Shown piece by piece: positions 1 to 7,748 of a stretch of DNA of 9,715 bases (position 1 is its first letter; each line of letters starts with the position of its first letter). The notes beneath the pieces are model-generated. The model did no database searches, was not told the DNA's origin, and saw only the letters and a program-made list of their open reading frames with translations. Position numbers and translations under genes: made by a program. Origin of the DNA: Balneolaceae bacterium SMO_bin1 (GTDB lineage Bacteria > Bacteroidota > Rhodothermia > Balneolales > Balneolaceae); NCBI GenBank assembly GCA_003123965.1, contig NNSL01000369.1, positions 1 through 9,715 of the forward strand, given 5' to 3'.

Positions 1-2
1 GG

Positions 3-62
3 GATGAAGAAGACAAGGACAACCCCCTGTTTAAGAATGCACACAATTTTGCACTATTGTAA
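3..62 (+). CDS. C-terminal tail of an upstream gene (partial)
   Basis: Reading from base 3, an open frame of 19 codons ends in TAA at 60-62. The peptide is acidic at first (DEEDKDNP) and ends in a mixed segment (NAHNFALL). The start lies outside the window and the tail is too short to assign a family. It ends 25 bases before the start of the next gene on the same strand, which fits a co-transcribed neighbour in the glycan locus. The alternative frame starting at base 1 is also open, to a TAA at 64-66, but its composition looks less protein-like. Treat this as a plausible partial gene only. Confidence 0.4.
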   Translation, partial: DEEDKDNPLFKNAHNFALL

Positions 63-87
63 CTAAGCTCTATCAAATTAAATATGA

Positions 88-1084
88 ATGATCAGCCGTG
101 AGTATCCATATAAAGTTTCGGTATCCATAATAACCTACAACCAGGCTGATTATATTCGGAGAGCAGTTGAGAGCGCAAATTAATCAGGAAGTGGATTTTG
201 GCTATGAAATCATTATTGGTGATGACTACTCCACCGACGGCACGCGTGAAATTTTGTTGGACTACCAGCAGCGTTATCCCGATTTAATTACCTTGAATCT
301 GCAGCCCGATCATGATGAAGCAGGCATTCCGGGGCGCCGAAATAATACGGATAATATCACCTCGGCAACCGGTCAATACATCGCTTTTTTAGATGGTGAT
401 GACTACTGGATCAGCACCGATAAGTTGCAGCGGCAGGCTGATTTTATGGATGCCAACCCCGAATATACCCTGTGCATTTGTGATGCACTTATGGTTTACG
501 AGAATTCCGGCAAGCGTTTCTTGCAAAGCAGTAGGTCTCCGATGATGCATTCCTCAACTGATTTTAGCTACCGGAGCATTGTTAAAGAAGAAATGCCCAT
601 TATTGCTTCATCCGCTTTTTTCAGATCAACCTGCATTACGCCTCTTCCCGCCTGGTTTCAGGATGTTTATTTAGCGGATCAGTTTTTACAGTTGATGGCG
701 CTTCAGAAAGGGCCGGGCAGGTATTTCAAGGACCTTAAAATTGGGAAAATATGGACTAGCCAGAGCGTGGGGAAAAAATATTTTTCGGGTAAAATGTGGA
801 CCAAAGTTTTAAAAAATGATCAGGCCATTCTCGCGCAGCATTTTCCAGATCAAAAGGCCAGGCCGTACTGTTACAGGGCTCAGTTTCACATGGTGCGCAC
901 ATTGCGCTATAAGGCAAAAGGAAACTATTTGAAAATGATGGCCGCTCTATACAAAGTGTATCAATACGACCGCTCGCATTTGGCCCACTGGTTGAAGCTG
1001 GCAACCCAGAAAGGCAAGCACCCCATAAAGAAACTAATGTATAGTCTCGTTTATCGATGCGTAAAAAACAGCTGGCAAAAATAA
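88..1084 (+). CDS. Family-2 glycosyltransferase, copy 1 (frame broken near base 178)
   Basis: Probably a GT-A fold glycosyltransferase that moves a sugar from a nucleotide-sugar donor onto a growing surface glycan at the cytoplasmic membrane face. ATG at 88 begins MISREYPYKVSVSIITYNQA, the usual first beta-strand of family GT2. This frame stops at 181-183, and the homology resumes one base out of phase with INQEVDF. Dropping one A from the AAA at 177-179 joins them into a 331-residue protein. In this numbering DDYSTDGT begins at D45 and the metal-binding DGDD motif is at 102-105. These are exactly the positions seen in the intact paralogue downstream, so the repaired frame needs no gap. The C-terminal part, from about residue 165, is the variable acceptor side. 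An alternative TTG start at 167 would omit the first strand of the fold and is rejected. Family assignment is secure; donor and acceptor are unknown. Confidence 0.85.
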
Positions 1085-1101
1085 TAAACTATACAACTGC
1101 G

Positions 1102-1117
1102 ATTTAATTGATTAAAT
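1102..1117. repeat. AT-rich palindrome between the two glycosyltransferase genes
   Basis: ATTTAAT, a two-base centre TG, then ATTAAAT form a perfect inverted repeat in the 73-bp gap between the tandem glycosyltransferase genes. As RNA it could fold as a 6-bp all-AU stem with a four-base loop, which would be weak and has no U tract. It could be a protein-binding site, or chance in AT-rich DNA. Confidence 0.3.
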
Positions 1118-1157
1118 TTAGCGCTTCTTAAATTCAATATTTCCAGCATAGTTTTAA

Positions 1158-2090
1158 ATGGCTGACCATTCACATCCGTACAAAGTCTCAGTCTCGATTA
1201 TTACGTACAACCAAGCTGAATTTATAGAAAAAGCCATTGAAGGGGCACTTAAGCAGCAGGTTGATTTTCCGTACGAGATAATTATTGGTGATGATTATTC
1301 CACCGACGGAACCCGCGATATTCTACTGGATTATAAACAACGCTATCCCGATCTGATTAAGCTGAACCTGCAGGATGAGCATGATGAAGAAGGCATAGCC
1401 GGCCGCAAGAACAACTTGACCAACCTTCGCTCGGCACGCGGAAAGTACATTGCGTTCTGCGACGGAGATGATTACTGGATTAGTGAAGACAAACTGCAGA
1501 AACAGGCTGACTTCATGGATGCCAATTCTGACTACGCATTTTGTTTTCACGATGCCTGGTTTATTTATGAGGGCATGAAAAGGAGAAAGTACAGTGAACA
1601 ATATTATGATCTGAAAAGCTCATCAACCTTTGCCATTCACGATATAGCGCAGAAAAAATTTCACATTCCGTCGGCGTCGGTGTTCATGCGAAGAAAATAC
1701 ATCAGCGAATTACCCGGGTGGTTCAGGCAAGTGTACCGAGCCGACCACGCTCTTCAGCTGATTGCTGCCGAGCACGGAAAAATAAAATATTTTAAGGGGC
1801 TTTTGGCAGGCTACAACGTGCACAGCGAAGGGGTATCACAGCTTTTTTCTGAAGTAAAAACCGGACTTGAGATTTATGAATCGGATGTGGAGCTGTTTCG
1901 CAAGCATATTAATATTCCACCCGATACGTTTTTAAATCCGGAATCTGAGTATGGCATTGAGCTGGCATCCAAAGCGTTCAGTCAAAAACGGTGGTTTGCC
2001 ATGCTAAAATATTTAGCCCGCAGCGTACGCAGTGATTATCGTTCCCTAATGTTTGTGTGGAAGCTCTTTTTGGCTAGAATAACCCGGTAA
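1158..2090 (+). CDS. Family-2 glycosyltransferase, copy 2 (intact)
   Basis: An intact 310-residue GT2 family glycosyltransferase (GT-A fold). The N-terminal SVSIITYNQA strand, the nucleotide-binding DDYSTDGT motif (from D45) and the DGDD metal-binding motif (102-105) are all present. WIS-DKLQ-QADFMDAN follows, as in the upstream copy. By hand alignment about 94 of 127 N-terminal residues match copy 1, while the C-terminal half is clearly more diverged. A tandem duplication is therefore likely, with the donor side conserved and the acceptor side changed. No signal peptide or membrane segment is evident, so it is probably a cytoplasmic or peripheral enzyme working on a lipid-linked intermediate. 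The ATG at 1158 is preceded by AT-rich sequence without a Shine-Dalgarno. Its TAA at 2088-2090 directly touches the stop of the convergent gene. The exact linkage formed is not predictable. Confidence 0.9.
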   Translation: MADHSHPYKVSVSIITYNQAEFIEKAIEGALKQQVDFPYEIIIGDDYSTDGTRDILLDYKQRYPDLIKLNLQDEHDEEGIAGRKNNLTNLRSARGKYIAFCDGDDYWISEDKLQKQADFMDANSDYAFCFHDAWFIYEGMKRRKYSEQYYDLKSSSTFAIHDIAQKKFHIPSASVFMRRKYISELPGWFRQVYRADHALQLIAAEHGKIKYFKGLLAGYNVHSEGVSQLFSEVKTGLEIYESDVELFRKHINIPPDTFLNPESEYGIELASKAFSQKRWFAMLKYLARSVRSDYRSLMFVWKLFLARITR

Positions 2091-3225
2091 TCACCGTTTT
2101 GAAAGCGCAATCCTCAGCTCTTGATCAAATGCACGGATAATATCGGCATAATTGTAGTGCTCCTTCACGTGCTGTTGTCCATTGCGGGCAATTTCATTTC
2201 TTCGATCGGGATTGGCTAAATAGTGATCTATTTTTTCGAGGCAGTCTTCAGAGTCAGTGAATGTGGCGAAAATATTGTCGGGAAAATCGTCTGCAAAATT
2301 TTTAGCCTGTCGTGTAAGCATAAATGCACCCACACCCATTACTTCAAACATCCGTTGGTTAAAGCCAATATTTTTTGAGGTATCTACGTAATCGTTCAGC
2401 ACAATTTTGCTGTCATTGTAAAGTTGGTACATTTCGAGTCCGGAAATAGGGCCCTTGAAACGTTTGTTTTAGATTGGGAAAATCCTCGAGGCTGCCCCGC
2501 CCGCCAAATTCCCACCAGTAACCCCACCATTTAAAATTAATTTTACCGGCAATTTTTTCGAAAAAATGGGTGCGGTGTGAAAAATTTTGGGTGCCCATGC
2601 CGCCTACAAAAACAACATCATGCTTTGGGGGGCGGTCTTCCAGTTCATCCAGAATGCGGGGGTCAAACCCTTGCCGGTTCAGGCGGGTCTTTACGTCGTG
2701 AGCTTCAAAAAATGCTTTAAATTCTTCCAGATCTGTATATATAAGATCCCAGTCATCGGGGTGCCAGCGGCGCGGCAGGCGCGCGGAAAGTCGCGCAACC
2801 AACAGGCTGTTTTTTCTGAATTGCTGCCAAAAGCGGCTGGGCATAGGCTGCGATCGGGCAAAAATTACATCAGGCTGAAACTTTTTTATATAGTTGTGAA
2901 TGACTTTTTGGGTCCATCCCCATTGGGTGGGCCGCAGGCGATGAAGTGCTTTGCTCTTTGCTTTTTCTACCGGGTATTTCATCCCAAACAGCTCTTTCCC
3001 GAGCTTATTCAGGTAGGTGTCGTCAAGCAAAAAAAACTCCTCTGCTTTCCAGCCCAGTTCGCTTAAGTAATGGGTGTAAAAGTCGCTGTAATTGCTGCGC
3101 AGGCCTATCAAACGGTCCCGGTACTCAGCCGCGCTTAGTTCATCTAAATCATTCCATTCTTTTTTCTTCTTATCCAGGTAGGAGGTTGGATGAATAATAT
3201 CAAATTTGAGCAGCTTGGGAGCCAT
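2091..3225 (-). CDS. CgeB-like glycosyltransferase (frame broken at GGGCCC 2449-2454)
   Basis: Probable GT-B type glycosyltransferase of the CgeB / Glyco_trans_1_2 group. The first 270-codon frame (from ATG at 3225) has an N-terminal Rossmann-like half, with QPDVIFARSQ, a WHPDDWDLIYTD stretch and the RQGFDPRIL linker. It then enters FVGGMGTQNFSHRTHFF, which opens the second Rossmann domain. At LKQTFQG it runs out of frame. One base fewer within GGGCCC continues as GPISGLEMYQLYNDSKIVLN, then FNQRMFEVMGVGAFMLTRQ and a C-terminal helix ending RIALSKR. That is the canonical donor-binding half of this family. The repaired protein is 377 residues, normal for the group. It stands alone on this strand between two + strand blocks, so it probably has its own promoter in 3226-3611. 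The sugar donor is unknown. Confidence 0.82.
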
Positions 3226-3611
3226 ATTACGTAACAGTATTTAATGTGTAGATAGCGTCTATCTTCCTGCCAAAGTTGTAATTAACTGCTTTAAATACAA
3301 AACTATTTGCCGGCGCTGTGTTGCTTTTTTCACTATCGCAAAACATTGCCCGCATTTCTTACACAAAATGGTGGGTTACTACAAAATAAACGCAAATAAT
3401 TGGTTTGGCATAGTTTTTACAGGTTAATGTAGTGTCACAGGTAAATAACGGTTGATTACCGTGTTACTTTATTCAAATTAGAAGAGCTGAATATTATTAT
3501 AACCCAATTATAGCTATTATAAATCAAACCACAGGAAGCAGGTTAAGTGATTTGTATTGGTTTTTATCGATAGACCAACATCTGGGTAAAGACATTTTAA
3601 GTACAATATGA
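3226..3611. promoter_or_regulatory. Divergent intergenic region between CgeB-like gene and wzm
   Basis: These 386 AT-rich bases hold no supportable gene and must supply promoters for both the - strand glycosyltransferase and the + strand exporter genes. Visible elements are: a palindrome AGATAG-CGT-CTATCT at 3250-3264, about 25 bases before the - strand ATG; a - strand TAGTTTTG at 3305-3298 matching the Bacteroidota -7 consensus TAnnTTTG, but with no correctly spaced -33 TTTG; a hairpin-like CGGT-TGATT-ACCG at 3449-3461; and a TATA-rich stretch at about 3490-3525. Leaderward of wzm no Shine-Dalgarno is evident. Promoter activity is inferred from gene orientation; none of the individual elements is secure. 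Confidence 0.45.
3250..3264. repeat. Short palindrome upstream of the CgeB-like gene
   Basis: AGATAG and CTATCT form perfect 6-base arms around CGT. It lies 25 bases upstream of the - strand glycosyltransferase ATG, so it could be an operator or a small leader hairpin. Arms this short can occur by chance in a few hundred bases. Confidence 0.25.
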
Positions 3612-4463
3612 ATGAATAAATGGACTGAAGTAATACGTCCTGAAAGGGGATGGCTGAGTTTAAATGTTCGAGAGGTTTGGCAATATCGAGATCTCATATT
3701 GCTGTTCGTTCGGCGTGATTTTGTTACACACTACAAACAAACCATCCTAGGTCCGCTTTGGTTTATTATTCAGCCTGTATTTACCGGAGTAATTAATCTA
3801 TTTGTATTTGGTGGACTTGCAAACCTTGGTCCGGCGGGCGTGCCGGCTTTTTTGTTTTACCTGTCTGGACCAATTTTATGGCAGTATTTCCAAGACTGCA
3901 TGTTGGCTACGGCAGATACGTTTAAAAAGAATGAGTACATCTTTGGCAAAGTGTATTATCCCCGTATTGTGATGCCAATTTCAGTAGCTATTTCAAATTT
4001 ACTGAAGCTGGGGGTACAGCTTTGTTTGCTGTTGGCTGCTGTTGGGTATTTACTGCTTACGAGCGGAAGTTTATACCTGCAAACTGAGATTTACATATTA
4101 CCCTTATTAATTTTATTGATGGGAATACTCGCATTGGGTTTTGGGCTAATTGTTTCTTCGCTAACTACAAAATATCGCGACCTTAAATTCTTGTTCCAGT
4201 TCGTGGTGCCGCTGCTAAAATATATCACCCCGGGTATTGCAACTACCTATGCAATATTCGCTGATAAACTTCCCCACGGTGATTTAATCGCTTTTATTAA
4301 TCCCATGGGTCACCTTATTGATGCATTTAATTTTGTATTTACGGGCGCCGGCGAAATACGAATGGTGGGACTGGGGTATAGTTTTTCATTTGCAATCGTG
4401 CTTTTATTTGTAGGGCTATTGATTTTCAATAAAACTGAGCAAAATTTTATCGATACCGTTTAG
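3612..4463 (+). CDS. wzm: ABC-2 type polysaccharide/O-antigen exporter permease (Wzm)
   Basis: Inner-membrane permease of an ABC-dependent polysaccharide exporter, which moves undecaprenyl-linked O-antigen or a similar glycan to the periplasmic face. The 283-residue protein has the family's amphipathic N-terminus (VWQYRDLILLFVRRDF), then HYKQTILGPLWFIIQP at about 40-55, KVYYPRIVMPIS at 113-124, and NPMGHLIDAF at 230-239. It ends in FIDTV, matching the family's FxDxI/V tail. Hydrophobic segments near 48-70, 80-98, 118-150, 158-184, 190-215 and 253-272 fit six membrane spans. ATG at 3612 is chosen because the ATG at 3608 is closed after three codons and the N-terminal motif starts directly after. 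Nine bases separate it from wzt, so the two are surely co-transcribed and their products form the exporter. Confidence 0.93.
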   Translation: MNKWTEVIRPERGWLSLNVREVWQYRDLILLFVRRDFVTHYKQTILGPLWFIIQPVFTGVINLFVFGGLANLGPAGVPAFLFYLSGPILWQYFQDCMLATADTFKKNEYIFGKVYYPRIVMPISVAISNLLKLGVQLCLLLAAVGYLLLTSGSLYLQTEIYILPLLILLMGILALGFGLIVSSLTTKYRDLKFLFQFVVPLLKYITPGIATTYAIFADKLPHGDLIAFINPMGHLIDAFNFVFTGAGEIRMVGLGYSFSFAIVLLFVGLLIFNKTEQNFIDTV

Positions 4464-4472
4464 TCTTTTACC

Positions 4473-5745
4473 ATGGCCGAAACTACCATCAAAGTTGAAA
4501 ATGTATCTAAGCAGTATAAGCTGGGGCAGGTGGGCACGGGTACCTTAGCACATGATCTTAACCGATGGTGGGCTGGGGTCCGTGGTAAAGAGGATCCATA
4601 CGCCACGGTGGGTACGGTAAATGATCGCAAGGCTGCTGGTACGCAGGATTACGTGTGGGCCTTGCGCGACATTAGTTTTGAGGTGCAGCAGGGAGAAATT
4701 CTTGGCATCATCGGGGCAAACGGAGCTGGCAAATCAACGCTGCTTAAAGCTGCTTTCGAAAGTTACGGGGCCTACCCGCGGCACTATAAGAATGAAAGGC
4801 CGAACGGGAACCTTGCTGGAGGTAGGTACGGGCATGCACCCCGAAATGACTGGCAAGGAAAATATTTTTTTGAATGGCGCCATACTGGGTATGACCAAGA
4901 ATGAAATCGCCCAGAAGCTAGATGATATCGTACAATTTGCGGGTGTTGCCAAATATATTGATACGCCCATTAAACGGTATTCGTCGGGCATGAAGGTGCG
5001 GCTTGGCTTTGCTGTTGCGGCTTTCCTGGAACCAGAAATACTGATTATTGATGAAGTGCTGGCGGTCGGTGATATCTCGTTTCAGCAAAAATGCATCGAC
5101 AAAATTGATGATGTAGGCAAAGGTGGCCGAACCATCTTGTTTGTTAGTCACAACATGGCGGCCGTACAAGGCTTGTGCACCCGCTGTATATTGCTCGAAA
5201 ACGGCTCCATTGCTTATGCCGGCGCCGTTGAGGAGACCATCGAAAAATACAGAGAACAATCACTCTACAGCACACCCGATATATCACTTGCCCATAGAAC
5301 CGACCGCAATGGGGCGGGGAACTTTCGTTTTCAGAAAATTTCAATTAATAACGGAAAAGGGATAGAGCCGCACCAGCCTGTAAAAATACAGTTGCATTAT
5401 CAGGCGGAACGGTTGATTGAGAACCTGCAGGTGACCGTCAACTTTTGCCGCAATTACAATGATGTGATAATGAAGATCGACAATAAAAATCAGGGCGAAT
5501 TATTTAGTGTTGAGCCCGGCAGCGGTGAGCTACGTATTGATATTCCTTCGCTGAACTTAATGCCCAACACGTACTCAATAGCGCTCTGGGCAGGGGTTGG
5601 ACTCGATGTAGAAGATCATATCACTGATGTCGCCAATGTTACAGTGCTAGACAAAGATGTGTACGGAACAGGCATATCACCGGATCCGCGCAGCCACGGG
5701 GTTGTAATTGCTCCAAAATGTGAGTGGGTTGCAAATCGAGGTTAA
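4473..5745 (+). CDS. wzt: Polysaccharide exporter ATP-binding protein with C-terminal glycan-binding domain (Wzt; frame broken at 4746-4749)
   Basis: ATPase partner of Wzm. Walker [10 protein letters not shown] is at residues 81-89. Immediately after STLLK the first frame degenerates and the family sequence continues in the next phase as [12 protein letters not shown]. Reading AAAG at 4746-4749 one base shorter restores a 423-residue protein. The restored protein has [21 protein letters not shown] after the Q-loop region, the ABC signature YSSGMKV at 169-175, Walker B ILIIDE at about 189-194 and the switch histidine H226 in SHNM. Residues from about 262 onward (RNGAGNFRF, then a beta-rich region) match the C-terminal domain of long Wzt proteins, known in characterised systems to recognise the chain's terminal modification before export. 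The N-terminal insertion around residues 20-60 ([20 protein letters not shown]) is typical of this subgroup. The 423-residue length is normal for a two-domain Wzt. Confidence 0.9.
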
Positions 5746-5786
5746 AAGAGCACTAGCTGCGTTCTAGATTGTTCCGAATTCACAGC

Positions 5787-5809
5787 ATCACTAAAGCTAT
5801 TTTGGTGAT
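5787..5809. terminator. Possible bidirectional terminator hairpin
   Basis: ATCACTAAA, loop GCTAT, TTTGGTGAT forms a 9-bp stem with one G-T wobble. It sits in the 82-bp gap between the convergent wzt and formyltransferase genes, where transcription from both sides should end. The stem is AT-rich and is not followed by a long T run on either strand, so intrinsic termination would be weak. The position is the main support. Confidence 0.4.
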
Positions 5810-5827
5810 TTCAGATTGGAAGTGTGG

Positions 5828-6705
5828 CTATTGGGGCTCAATTTCCATTCCCGGATGCAGGTACGCCATATCAGATTCTTGGCACTGCAGCCATACTGTT
5901 TGCTGATCGCAACAGACAACCTGGAATTCAGTCTCACTTATTTGATTAATATATGGTTGATCTACGGGTTGATTTACTTTTTCGCCCAATCGTGCCTGGG
6001 TGCATACAATTTTTTGATCATCGGTGATAATATAAGCTGGATAATCTTCGCTGCCTAAGGCCTGCACCTTACGGAAAATCATTTTGCCATTATGCCACTC
6101 GCTAAGCTCGCTGTCTTGTGGGTAACGGCGTGGCACATATGATGACTGCTGATCATCATTCGTACGAGGAACTATTCTATTCTCACTTAAGGCTGCCAGG
6201 AAATGGTGAAAATGACTCTGCAGCGCTTCCATTAACCGGTTGCGCAGCGCTTCTACACTCATGCCTTCGTCAACGGGCACCATTTTTTGCCAGTAAATAT
6301 CGCCTGCATCGTATTCTTCGGTCATTTTATGAATAGAAATACCGAACTCCTCTTCGCCGTTGATCAGCGCCCACTGCACGGGATGCCGCCCGCGGTATTT
6401 AGGCAACGGTGAAAGGTGCACATTCAGCACGGTAAATGGTTGATGCAGGAGCGAATCAAACCGAAAATTGCAAAAGCAGTTTATCAGCAAATCAAGGGAA
6501 TGAGAATTGAGTTTTTTATTAAAGTTGGTTCATCGAATCCCTGAAAAAAAGGGACTTTATCGCCTAACTCTTGTTGATAACTATCTTTCAATTTTCCAGA
6601 AACCGGCTTTTGAAGTCCTACAAGCTCGGGATGCAGATCGCTGCCTTGCAGAGCTTTGAGGAGAAAGAGGGGTCCATCGTTATTTCCTAAAATGCCGAAT
6701 TTCAT
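5828..6705 (-). CDS. Formyltransferase (probable sugar N-formyltransferase; frame broken at A6 run 6517-6512)
   Basis: Member of the Formyl_trans_N family, which transfers a formyl group from N10-formyl-tetrahydrofolate to an amine. ATG at 6705 starts MKFGILGNNDGPLFLLKAL. After TLIK (residue 64) the frame is lost. Adding one A to the A6 run, or a -1 slip, continues as LNSHSLDLLINCFCNFR. The repaired 292-residue protein shows the catalytic trio N95 and H97 (NVHLSPLPKYRG) and D133 (EYDAGD). The H-to-D spacing is 36, as I recall for ArnA and Fmt. A C-terminal Formyl_trans_C-like domain follows (PRRYPQDSELSEW and onward). The polysaccharide context and small size favour an amino-sugar nucleotide substrate over initiator Met-tRNA; that is inference. 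Its ATG overlaps the preceding gene's stop as ATGA, showing translational coupling. It is the last gene of the four-gene operon. Confidence 0.85.
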
Positions 6706-7748
6706 GCAAAGTAGGGATAAAGAGTTTCGCTGAAAGCGTCAGCTTGCTCGTAGTTTGGCTGTTGCTCTACGATGGTTTGGGTAAGCCGGCTGGTAAATTC
6801 ATTCAGCTGCTGCTCGGCGGTATCATCATAGGCATCTGGTTCAATGCGAAGCGAATAGATATTTTCTGGCACGCCGCCCATGTATTCTTTAAACCTTCGC
6901 AGGCCCTTATAGCTATCACTCACGCCACTGAGTCCCAAATCAACTTTTGAAAAATTATTATTGCAGGCATATTTGAATAGCTCGTAGAACAGTAAATTAT
7001 TGGGCCGATGGTTGAGGTATTCTTGCAGGGAGCAGCCAAATTTATAGTACAGCGTATTATGGTGAGAGAGAATAACCATGGAGGCGATTACGGTTGAATC
7101 TTTTTCCACCTGCAGGATAAAACCGTTGTCGCTGCCAAAAAATCGGTCGCGCAGCTTTTCAAAGAAAGAGTATGGCTGCGGTAATTTTCCAAATTTTGAG
7201 ATGCGTTGCCGGCAGTATATTTCATAGAAACGGTCAAGGGCTTCCACATCGCTGCGCATGGAAATGTTCAAGTCATGTGATTGGGCTTTTCGCACGCCGC
7301 GCATAAATGAATTATCCATGGCCGATTCAACTTCATCGAGGTTTTTGGCGGTATCTACGGTGTGACAGTAAGCCGTATGATGAAGCGGGAAAGGAAGGAG
7401 CTTGGCATTTATAGCAGCAGGTAACGTAATTTTGAACTCAATGGGAATATCCGGGAATTGCTTTTGGATTTCCCGGATGATATTTGCCAGAGCTGGCGCA
7501 TCTTGAGCCGAGGGCACGATGTAATCGCAGAAGGGCAGCACCGTTACTTTTGAAAATCCAAAGTGGCTGATCTTGGCCGCGGGCAGGAAATTTTGGGTCT
7601 CCGATTGCTTGATCACATAAAAATCAAAATCATACTGATCAACCAGCAGGCCGAGCCAGGCAGCCGACGTAAACAGGTTGGGATGCAGCGATTCGGGCAG
7701 CTGATCGATTTTGCCGGATGGTATTTTGGAAAGCTCAAAATCACTCAT
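6702..7748 (-). CDS. FemAB-like GNAT (Acetyltransf_6) transferase
   Basis: Intact 348-residue protein of the FemAB-related GNAT superfamily, of the type often found in exopolysaccharide clusters. The N-terminal domain includes PNLFTSAAWLGLL at about 23-35, the usual opening of these proteins. The second GNAT domain shows SFMRGVRKA at 147-155, a hydrophobic strand VIASMVILSHH, YYKFGCS at 234-240, the HRPNNLLFYELFKYA helix and VDLGLSG at 269-275. Relatives transfer amino acids from aminoacyl-tRNA (Fem proteins) or acyl groups from acyl-CoA. Which applies here cannot be told from sequence, and a role modifying an amino sugar of the glycan is inferred from context. It overlaps the upstream oxidoreductase by 8 bases and the downstream formyltransferase by 4, so the three genes are translationally coupled. 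No membrane segment is evident, so it is probably cytoplasmic. Confidence 0.85.
   Translation of the reverse strand: MSDFELSKIPSGKIDQLPESLHPNLFTSAAWLGLLVDQYDFDFYVIKQSETQNFLPAAKISHFGFSKVTVLPFCDYIVPSAQDAPALANIIREIQKQFPDIPIEFKITLPAAINAKLLPFPLHHTAYCHTVDTAKNLDEVESAMDNSFMRGVRKAQSHDLNISMRSDVEALDRFYEIYCRQRISKFGKLPQPYSFFEKLRDRFFGSDNGFILQVEKDSTVIASMVILSHHNTLYYKFGCSLQEYLNHRPNNLLFYELFKYACNNNFSKVDLGLSGVSDSYKGLRRFKEYMGGVPENIYSLRIEPDAYDDTAEQQLNEFTSRLTQTIVEQQPNYEQADAFSETLYPYFA

Noticed and set aside
84..101. ATG at 84 as the start of glycosyltransferase copy 1
   Set aside because: It is followed by a stop after five codons; the ATG at 88 is in frame with the conserved N-terminal strand.
172..187. Programmed +1 frameshift (release-factor-2 style) at AAT TAA in glycosyltransferase copy 1
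   Set aside because: The context does not resemble the prfB CTT TGA site, there is no internal Shine-Dalgarno, and an extra A in the AAA run explains it more simply.
2587..3197. Open frames on the + strand opposite the CgeB-like gene
   Set aside because: They are antisense shadows with no family resemblance, while the - strand shows clear glycosyltransferase motifs throughout.
3298..3305. Bacteroidota-type -7 element TAGTTTTG on the - strand as a promoter for the CgeB-like gene
   Set aside because: The nearest upstream TTTG is about 33 bases away instead of about 19-21, so the pair does not form a recognisable promoter; noted only in the intergenic entry.
3420..3546. Repeated CAGGTTAA (3420-3427, 3539-3546) and CAGGTAAA (3438-3445) as operator sites
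   Set aside because: An 8-base repeat is expected about once by chance in a region this size, and the spacing is irregular.
4621..5745. Open frame starting before Walker A in a second phase, as if a separate ABC protein began there
   Set aside because: Its first 40 or so residues are the out-of-phase shadow of wzt; the family sequence joins only after 4749, so it is the second part of the same broken gene.
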